Positions 27,666 through 34,493 of a DNA stretch of 37,284 nt are shown here, piece after piece. A model generated the notes under the pieces. It saw only the letters and a program-made list of their open reading frames with translations. It was not told the DNA's origin and made no database searches. The translations under genes were made by a program, and so were the position numbers. Source of the stretch: Nitrosomonadales bacterium. Lineage in GTDB: Bacteria; Pseudomonadota; Gammaproteobacteria; Burkholderiales; Gallionellaceae. The number at the start of each line of letters is the position of its first letter. The first letter of the stretch is position 1. The stretch lies in assembly GCA_016195965.1 (NCBI GenBank), contig JACPYR010000052.1, forward strand, positions 1-37,284, given 5' to 3'.

Positions 27666-30089
27666 ATGACTATCCCTCCACCATTACCAGCCCAACAGCT
27701 TTACCAGCCATGCGATTCCACACAATTCGGATTTCACACCACGGCTGATCTGGACGATCTGTCCGAAATCATCGGCCAGATGCGTGCAATGGATGCGGTG
27801 CGCTTCGGTGCCGGTATCCGCCATCAGGGCTACAACCTTTTCGTGCTCGGCCCTTCCGGGATGGGCAAGCGCAGCATGGTTCGGCAGTTTCTCGAAGAGA
27901 AAGCGGAGAGCGGCCACGAACCGGACGATTGGTGCTATCTCAACAACTTTACCCAGCCGCACAAACCCAGGGGGCTGCAATTGCCGTCCGGCAGGGGGGC
28001 TGAGCTGCGTCTCGCGATGGAGCATCTGGTGGATTATTTGCGCAGCGCAATTCCCGCGCTGTTCGAGAGCGAGGAGTACCACGCCAAGGCCGCGGCGATA
28101 CAGGAGGAATTCAGCAAGCGCCAGGATCAGGTGTTCAAGGAATTGGGAGAGGATGCCGAAAAACAGGAGATCGTGCTGCTGCGCACCCCGGATGGATTCG
28201 CCTTTGCGCCTACCCGCAACCACGAGGTGCTTCCCCCTGCCGAATACGAAAAGCTGACGGATGAAGAAAAAAAACGGGTGGAGACCGCCATCGCGGGGCT
28301 GCAGGAACGACTGGAAAAAATCATGCGCCAGATGCCTCAATGGCGCAGGGAAAGGCACGAGAGGATCAAGCAGATCAATCGTGAAACCGCGCTGACCGTC
28401 GTCGCTCACCTGATGGATGAGCTGAGGCAGGCCTACGCCGATCTGCCAGAAGTGCTGAAATACTTCGATCTGGTGCAACAGGATGTCGTGGAGAATGTCG
28501 ATGACTTTCGCAAACAGGAAGAGTCATCCACGGTCGGCGGCATGACCATCGTGACCCGACAGAGCTTTCATCGCTACCAGGTCAATGCGCTGGTGAGCAA
28601 CGGCAAGAAATCCGGCGCGCCCATCATCAGCGAAGATAACCCGACTTACAGCAATCTGGTCGGTCGTGTCGAGCACGTTTCCCAATTCGGCGCGCTGGTG
28701 ACGGATTTCACGCTGATCAAACCGGGCGCGCTGCATCTGGCGAATGGCGGCTATCTACTGCTGGATATCCGCAAGGTGTTGATGCAGCCATTCGCCTGGG
28801 AAGGCCTGAAACGGGCGCTGCAATCGCGCGAGATCCGCATTGAATCTCTTGGACAAATGTACAGCCTGGTCAGCACCGTTTCTCTGGAGCCCGAGCCCAT
28901 TCCGCTGGATGCCAAGATAGTCCTGTTCGGCGACCGTCTGTTTTATTATCTGCTGCACGAATACGATCCGGAGTTCGGCGAGTTGTTCAAGGTGGCGGCG
29001 GATTTTGAAGAACACATCTCGCGCAATGCCGACGCCCACCTGCTCTATGCACGGCTGATTGCCACCTTGACCCGCAGGGAATCGCTGCTGCCGTTCGATC
29101 GCGGCGCGGTGGCAAGGGTGATCGAGCACGGCGCACGGCTGGTCGGTGATGCGGAAAAACTGAGCACGCACATGAGCTTTATCGCCGACTTGCTGCGCGA
29201 GTCGGATTATTGGGCTCGCGAGGCCGGCAGATCAGTGGTTGGAGCCGCCGATGTGCAGCGTGCTATAGACACTCAGATCAGGCGGCAGGACAGGCTGAGA
29301 GACCGGATGCATGAGGCGATCCTGCGCGATACCCTGATGATCGCAACGCAGGGCGAAGTGATCGGCCAGATCAACGGGCTATCCGTGATCGAGCTGGGCG
29401 ATTTCGCGTTTGCACAGCCGACCCGGATAACCGCCACCACCCGTCTGGGCGAAGGGGAGATGGTAAACATCGAGCGTGAGGTGAAGCTCTCTGGTGCGAT
29501 CCACTCCAAGGGAGTGTTGATCCTCTCCTCATTCCTCGCCGCGCGCTATGCCAGAAATCAGCCGCTGGCGCTTTCCGCCAGCCTGGTGTTCGAGCAGTCT
29601 TATGGTTTCGTCGAAGGCGACAGCGCCTCGCTGGCCGAGTTGTGCGTGCTGCTTTCCAATCTGGCAAATGTGCCGATCAAACAATCGCTGGCTATCACAG
29701 GCTCGGTGAACCAGTTTGGCCAATCTCAGGCGATAGGCGCAGTCAACGAAAAGATCGAGGGGTTTTTCGACATCTGCACCGCGCGCGGCCTGACCGGCGA
29801 ACAGGGGGTGCTGATCCCCGCCGCAAACATCAAGCACCTGATGCTGCGCCGCGATGTGGTGGAGGCCGCAGCATCAGGAAAATTCAATATCTACGCCGTG
29901 GAAAATGTCGATCAGGCCATCGCGATCCTGACCGGCTTGCCCGCCGGTGAAGCAGATACCAGCGGCGTTTATCCCGAAGGCAGCGTCAACCGCAAGGTGG
30001 CGGAGCGGCTGTCCGAGCTGACCCGAATCAGGCAATCGTTCGCGCGGCAACCCGGTGAAAAATCCAACCCGCAGAACAAATCGGATTGA
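27666..30089 (+). CDS. Lon-like ATP-dependent protease (LonH/YcbZ type)
   Basis: The 807-residue protein belongs to the AAA+ Lon-related group represented by E. coli YcbZ. An N-terminal region with P-loop GPSGMGKRS (about 63-71) is interrupted by a long coiled-coil insert (about 135-250). The AAA module then continues (GALHLANGGYLLLDIRKVL). The C-terminal S16 protease domain has the catalytic Ser653 in EGDSASLAE and Lys696 in GAVNEKIEG. Both dyad residues are present, so proteolysis is expected. It lies 15 bases after the Hsp70 gene and before dnaJ, suggesting a combined refold-or-degrade unit. The substrates are unknown. Confidence 0.88.
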   Translation: MTIPPPLPAQQLYQPCDSTQFGFHTTADLDDLSEIIGQMRAMDAVRFGAGIRHQGYNLFVLGPSGMGKRSMVRQFLEEKAESGHEPDDWCYLNNFTQPHKPRGLQLPSGRGAELRLAMEHLVDYLRSAIPALFESEEYHAKAAAIQEEFSKRQDQVFKELGEDAEKQEIVLLRTPDGFAFAPTRNHEVLPPAEYEKLTDEEKKRVETAIAGLQERLEKIMRQMPQWRRERHERIKQINRETALTVVAHLMDELRQAYADLPEVLKYFDLVQQDVVENVDDFRKQEESSTVGGMTIVTRQSFHRYQVNALVSNGKKSGAPIISEDNPTYSNLVGRVEHVSQFGALVTDFTLIKPGALHLANGGYLLLDIRKVLMQPFAWEGLKRALQSREIRIESLGQMYSLVSTVSLEPEPIPLDAKIVLFGDRLFYYLLHEYDPEFGELFKVAADFEEHISRNADAHLLYARLIATLTRRESLLPFDRGAVARVIEHGARLVGDAEKLSTHMSFIADLLRESDYWAREAGRSVVGAADVQRAIDTQIRRQDRLRDRMHEAILRDTLMIATQGEVIGQINGLSVIELGDFAFAQPTRITATTRLGEGEMVNIEREVKLSGAIHSKGVLILSSFLAARYARNQPLALSASLVFEQSYGFVEGDSASLAELCVLLSNLANVPIKQSLAITGSVNQFGQSQAIGAVNEKIEGFFDICTARGLTGEQGVLIPAANIKHLMLRRDVVEAAASGKFNIYAVENVDQAIAILTGLPAGEADTSGVYPEGSVNRKVAERLSELTRIRQSFARQPGEKSNPQNKSD

Positions 30090-30106
30090 TCCAGGAAAGC
30101 CACGAA

Positions 30107-30139
30107 ATGCGATATGTGGACGATACTTTACCGCGATAA
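30107..30139 (+). other. Possible 10-codon upstream frame before dnaJ
   Basis: ATG at 30107 encodes MRYVDDTLPR followed by a stop at 30137-30139. AGGAAAG lies 7 bases upstream, so ribosomes could initiate here. It ends 17 bases before the proposed AUU start of dnaJ. It may be a leader peptide, a remnant of a lost gene, or chance. Confidence 0.35.
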
Positions 30140-30143
30140 ATCA

Positions 30144-30150
30144 GGGGAGA
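30144..30150 (+). promoter_or_regulatory. Ribosome site that defines the AUU start of dnaJ
   Basis: GGGGAGA, followed by six bases (GCGACC) and then ATT. It is one of the stronger Shine-Dalgarno matches in the window and has no canonical start codon downstream of it. Confidence 0.65.
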
Positions 30151-30156
30151 GCGACC

Positions 30157-31272
30157 ATTACAGCCCAGCGCGATTATTACGAGGTGCTCGGCGTAGCCAA
30201 GGATGCCGACCAGAAGGCGATCAAGGACGCCTTTCGCAACCTCGCCATGAAATATCACCCGGACCGTAACAAGGAGCCGGGAGCCGAAGAGCGCTTCAAG
30301 GAAATCGCCGAAGCTTATGCCATCCTGTCCGACCCGAAGAAGCGCGGCGAATACGATGCGCGCGGTTTTGCCGGTGTGGAGGGCTTCAGCCAGGAGGACC
30401 TGTTCGGCGGTATTAATTTCGACGATATTTTCGGCGGCCTCAATTTCGATTTTGGCGGTGGACCTTTCGCGGGATTTTTTCATCGCCGCCGCATGGGGCC
30501 CGCGCGCGGCGCTAATATTGAAGTGGAGCTATCCATCCCGTTGGAGCGGGTGGCAAAAGGAGGCGAGGAAAAAATCCGCCTGAACCACCCTTCCTCATGC
30601 CCGGCTTGTCACGGCACGGGGGCGGAAGGCGGTGCTGCCCCCAAGGTATGCGCAACCTGTAAAGGCACCGGACGCATCACGCGCAGCAGCCGACAAGCCA
30701 AGGAACATGTGTTGATCCAGCAGATCAGCACATGCCCAGCCTGCCAAGGGCAAGGCAGCATCATCGAACACCCTTGCAAAAAATGCCATGGCAGCGGCGT
30801 TGTAGCCAAGGAAGAAGAACTGGCGGTAAAAATCCCTAAGGGTGTCGAGGAAGGCATGGTGCTGCGCATCCCCGGCAAGGGTATGCCCAGCCCGGAGGCT
30901 GGCGGGATCACCGGAGATTTGTTTGTCGTGGTGCGCACAAAAGACGACCCGCGTTTCGAACGTTCGGGAGCCGACCTGCTGCGCCAGGAAACTATCCCGC
31001 TGACCGACGCCGTGCTCGGCACCACGCTGCAAGTGCCTACGCTGGATGGTTCGGTCAGCGTGACCATACCGTCCGGCACCCAGCCCGGCACGGTGTTGCG
31101 CCTCAAAGATAAAGGCCTGCCGGAATTTGGCAACGAGCGCCATGGTGAATTGTATTTGCGCATCGAGGTGCATGTACCCGAAAAGCTTTCCAGCGAAGAG
31201 CGGGAATTGTATGAGCGCCTGCGCGTGATTGGCGGCAAGCAAGGATGGGATTTCAGGAAGCTGTGGAAGTAA
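30157..31272 (+). CDS. dnaJ: Type I DnaJ (Hsp40) co-chaperone, probable AUU start
   Basis: The 371-residue Hsp40 stimulates the neighbouring Hsp70. The J domain (about 5-70) has His34-Pro-Asp36. A Gly/Phe-rich region follows (about 80-115), then four CxxCxGxG zinc modules (about 147-215) and the two C-terminal substrate-binding domains. The frame is open back to GTG 30055, but that start lies inside the protease gene and adds 34 residues with no J-domain character. No ATG, GTG or TTG falls between. ATT at 30157 has GGGGAGA 6 bases upstream and places the HPD motif at the normal distance, so I chose it. AUU starts are subject to IF3 discrimination in enterics. Confidence 0.88.
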   Translation: MTAQRDYYEVLGVAKDADQKAIKDAFRNLAMKYHPDRNKEPGAEERFKEIAEAYAILSDPKKRGEYDARGFAGVEGFSQEDLFGGINFDDIFGGLNFDFGGGPFAGFFHRRRMGPARGANIEVELSIPLERVAKGGEEKIRLNHPSSCPACHGTGAEGGAAPKVCATCKGTGRITRSSRQAKEHVLIQQISTCPACQGQGSIIEHPCKKCHGSGVVAKEEELAVKIPKGVEEGMVLRIPGKGMPSPEAGGITGDLFVVVRTKDDPRFERSGADLLRQETIPLTDAVLGTTLQVPTLDGSVSVTIPSGTQPGTVLRLKDKGLPEFGNERHGELYLRIEVHVPEKLSSEERELYERLRVIGGKQGWDFRKLWK

Positions 31273-31334
31273 TCGGGATTTACTCCCCTGGGCAAGGGCG
31301 GGAAATCTACGCAACGATATACTGGGAGAAAAAC

Positions 31335-32060
31335 TTGAAACGACACTTCGCTTTGGGTGCTTTGCTCACATTCGCTCTCACACTGCCGTCGCATGGCGAC
31401 GAATTCAATGCGGCACGCAGCATGATGATGGAGGAAGTGTTAGCCGATACCGCCGCCACTTCTTCATACAGCGGCAGGACAGCGCTCGATCCTCGCGTTG
31501 CCGCAGCGATGAGCAAAGTGGAACGTCATCGCTTTGTGCCCGGCGCGCTGGCCGCATCGGCCTATCTCAACCGCCCCCTTCCGATCGGCTACGGCCAGAC
31601 GATCTCGCAACCTTTCATTGTGGCGCTGATGACTGATCTGATGCATGTCAAGGCTGGCGATAGGGTGCTTGAGATCGGCACCGGTTCTGGATACCAGGCG
31701 GCAATCCTGGCGGAAATCGCAAACTCGGTTTACAGCATCGAGATCATTGAACCGTTGGGAAAGCAGGCGGGCGAGCGGCTGGAATCTTTAGGTTACCGCA
31801 ACGTGAAAACCAGGGTAGGCGACGGCTATTACGGCTGGCCGGAGGCATCGCCATTCGACGCGATCATCGTGACGGCTGCCGCAAGCCATGTGCCGCCGCC
31901 TTTGCTCAAACAGCTTAAGCCGGGTGGCCGCATGGTGATTCCGCTAGGCGCGCAATTCATGACCCAGTACTTGATGCTGGTGGAAAAACAGCCGGATGGC
32001 TCGGTGACCACACGCCAGATTTTGCCGGTGCGTTTCGTTCCGCTTACCGGCGGACATTAA
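31335..32060 (+). CDS. pcm: Exported protein-L-isoaspartate O-methyltransferase
   Basis: The 241-residue enzyme methylates isoaspartyl residues in aged proteins to start their repair. Family motifs are RPLPIGYGQTISQPFIVALMTDL, the S-adenosylmethionine loop VLEIGTGSGYQ, and FDAIIVTAAASHVPPPLL with LKPGGRMVIPLG. I place the start at TTG 31335 because GGGAGA lies 7 bases upstream. It also gives a proper signal peptide (KRHFALGALLTFALTLPSHGDE). The frame is open to 31245 without further family similarity. The methyl donor is cytosolic, so an exported form is puzzling, though signal-bearing members do occur in proteobacteria. It follows the chaperone/protease genes, consistent with protein repair. 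Confidence 0.87.
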   Translation: MKRHFALGALLTFALTLPSHGDEFNAARSMMMEEVLADTAATSSYSGRTALDPRVAAAMSKVERHRFVPGALAASAYLNRPLPIGYGQTISQPFIVALMTDLMHVKAGDRVLEIGTGSGYQAAILAEIANSVYSIEIIEPLGKQAGERLESLGYRNVKTRVGDGYYGWPEASPFDAIIVTAAASHVPPPLLKQLKPGGRMVIPLGAQFMTQYLMLVEKQPDGSVTTRQILPVRFVPLTGGH

Positions 32061-32062
32061 CC

Positions 32063-34453
32063 ATGCCCAGCCGTCCGCCTTTCATCGCGATCGGCCTGCT
32101 CTCCGTTTGCGTGCTGGCCTACGAGGTGCTGCTGACGCGTCTGTTCAGCATCACGCTGTGGCATCATTTCGCCTACCTGATCATCAGCGCGGCGATGCTG
32201 GGCTACGGCGCGAGTGGCACGGCACTGACGCTGCTGAAGGAAAACATCGCAGCGAATTTCGGCAGGATATATGTGATCTCCGCCGCCGTTTTGGCTGTTC
32301 TGATGCCGCTGGCATTCATGCTCGCGCAACAAATCCAGTTTAATCCGCTCGAGTTGTTGTGGGATAAATCCCAATTGTACGGACTGTTCGCCGTTTATCT
32401 GCTGATGATGCTGCCATTTTTCTGCGCTGGACTGGGTGTCGGCCTGGTCTTTGCGCATTTCGGCAAGCAAGCATCACGCATCTATGCCTGCGACATTCTG
32501 GGCGCAGGCACCGGCAGCCTGGGTATCATCGCCGTGCTGTTTCTCGTGCCGCCACAACAGGCGCTTACTGCGCTCTCGGCCACGGCGCTGCTGGCCGCCG
32601 CGATCGCTGTCGTAGAATTGAAAATGCAGCCGAAACGGCTGATGGAATTTTTTTTAGCTATGGCTGCGCTGGCAGCGGTCGCCATTCCTGACATGCCGCT
32701 GCGCCCTTCACCCTACAAAGATTTGAGCCAGACCTTGAACATCGCGGGGGCGCATGTGGTCGAGGAACTCAACAGCCCGCTGGGACAAATCACTGTAGTG
32801 GAAAACAACCGTGTGCCGCTGCGCCATGCGCCGGGGATGAGCCTCAATGCCACGAGCGAGCCGCCGCCGCAACTGGGCGTGTTTGTAGACGGGGACGGGC
32901 CTGCGGCGCTGACGCGCTTTGACGGCAGATTCGAAGCGCTGGCCTATCTTGACCAACTCACTTCGGCTTTGCCTTATCATCTGGTTAAGCAGCCGCGTGT
33001 GCTGGTGCTGGGGGCCGGAGCAGGCAGCGATGTGCTGCAGGCGCTCTACCACGGCAGTGCCGCAGTCGATGCGGTGGAACTGGATCGCAACGTCATCGAC
33101 CTGATGCGGCATCGTTTCCGTGATTATGCCGGCAATCTGTACGGCCAACGCGGCGTTCATGTATACAAAGCCGAGGCGCGCGGCTTCGTCAACGCCAGCG
33201 ACGAACGCTATGGCCTGATCCAGCTGGCGCTGCTGGATTCATTCGGCACTGCTTCGGCAGGGCTGTATGGCTTGAGCGAAAATTATTTGTATACGGTGGA
33301 GGCGCTGCAAACCTACCTTGGCCACCTGGCGCCGGATGGTATGCTGACCATCACCCGCTGGCTCTCGCTGCCGCCGCGCGATGCGCTGAAACTGTTTGCC
33401 ACCGTAGTAGCTGCGCTGGAGCGCAACGGTGTGACCGATCCAGCCGCGCGGCTGGTGATGATACGTGGTTGGAAAACCGTCACGCTGCTGGTAAAAAACA
33501 GCGCCTTCACAGCGGGCGAAATCGCGGCTACCAAAGAGTTCTGCCGCTCGCGTTTTTTCGATCTGGCCTATTATCCCGGGATGCTCGCCGGCGAGGAAAA
33601 CCGTTACAACCTTTTGCAGCAGCCCTACTTCTACGACGGTGCTGTTGCGTTATTGTCTCCGCAGCGGCAGGACTTCATTGACCGCTACAAATTTTACATC
33701 GAGCCGGCAACCGATGATCGCCCGCACTTCTTCCGCTTTTTTAAATGGGATTCAGCCGCAGAATTATTCGCGCTCCGCGAGCAGGGCGGCATGCCGTTGC
33801 TCGACTGGGGCTATCCGTTGCTGGTAGCGACGCTGGCGCAATCGCTTGCGGCCAGCGTCGCGCTGATTCTGGCGCCGCTGGCCTGGTCGCGTTGTCGGCG
33901 CACCCTGCCGAGCGCATCGGTAGCCCTGTATTTTCTCGCGATCGGCTTTGCCTTTATGTTTATGGAAATCGCCTTCATCCAGAAATTTGTGCTGCTCTTG
34001 GCGCATCCGCTGTATGCGGTGGCAGTCGTGCTGTGCGCCTTCCTGATATTCGCCGCAGTGGGAAGCTGGCTGGCCGGACATTGGCAGCGTGCAGACAAAG
34101 TCACGCTGGCGGTAATCGCGATAGGTATGCTGTCACTGCTCTATATAGTTATGCTGCCATCCCTGTTTCAGGCGCTGATGCATTGGCCAGATGCGGCAAA
34201 AATTCTTTTTTCCGTGGGACTGATTGCGCCGCTGGCGATGTGCATGGGCGTGCCTTTTCCCGCCGGCATGATGAGGCTGGCAGCAGCAAACGGGCAAACC
34301 ATCCCCTGGGCATGGGCGCTCAACGGATTCGCTTCTGTGATAGGCGCCGTCCTCGCCACATTGCTGGCGGTACATCTGGGTTTTGCTGCGGTGATTTTGT
34401 TGGCGGTATTGATCTACGCAATTGCCTGCGCTGCATTGGGGAGATTTTCGTGA
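32063..34453 (+). CDS. Membrane-bound spermidine-synthase-like protein
   Basis: The 796-residue protein has an N-terminal membrane domain of about six helices (1-200). A soluble Rossmann-type spermidine-synthase-like domain follows (about 210-570) with VLVLGAGAGSDVLQAL and an acidic residue ending the next strand (AVELDRNVIDLM). A second membrane domain of about seven helices completes it (about 585-795). The nucleotide-binding loop is intact, but I cannot assign the amine-binding Asp residues of true SpeE, so polyamine synthesis is not shown. Other membrane SpeE-like proteins remain uncharacterised. It starts two bases after the pcm stop. A link to the potABCD genes upstream is possible but only inferred. 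Confidence 0.75.
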   Translation: MPSRPPFIAIGLLSVCVLAYEVLLTRLFSITLWHHFAYLIISAAMLGYGASGTALTLLKENIAANFGRIYVISAAVLAVLMPLAFMLAQQIQFNPLELLWDKSQLYGLFAVYLLMMLPFFCAGLGVGLVFAHFGKQASRIYACDILGAGTGSLGIIAVLFLVPPQQALTALSATALLAAAIAVVELKMQPKRLMEFFLAMAALAAVAIPDMPLRPSPYKDLSQTLNIAGAHVVEELNSPLGQITVVENNRVPLRHAPGMSLNATSEPPPQLGVFVDGDGPAALTRFDGRFEALAYLDQLTSALPYHLVKQPRVLVLGAGAGSDVLQALYHGSAAVDAVELDRNVIDLMRHRFRDYAGNLYGQRGVHVYKAEARGFVNASDERYGLIQLALLDSFGTASAGLYGLSENYLYTVEALQTYLGHLAPDGMLTITRWLSLPPRDALKLFATVVAALERNGVTDPAARLVMIRGWKTVTLLVKNSAFTAGEIAATKEFCRSRFFDLAYYPGMLAGEENRYNLLQQPYFYDGAVALLSPQRQDFIDRYKFYIEPATDDRPHFFRFFKWDSAAELFALREQGGMPLLDWGYPLLVATLAQSLAASVALILAPLAWSRCRRTLPSASVALYFLAIGFAFMFMEIAFIQKFVLLLAHPLYAVAVVLCAFLIFAAVGSWLAGHWQRADKVTLAVIAIGMLSLLYIVMLPSLFQALMHWPDAAKILFSVGLIAPLAMCMGVPFPAGMMRLAAANGQTIPWAWALNGFASVIGAVLATLLAVHLGFAAVILLAVLIYAIACAALGRFS

Positions 34454-34493
34454 GCATAGCAAACCTGGGACTACGGATATCCGATTGACCGTT

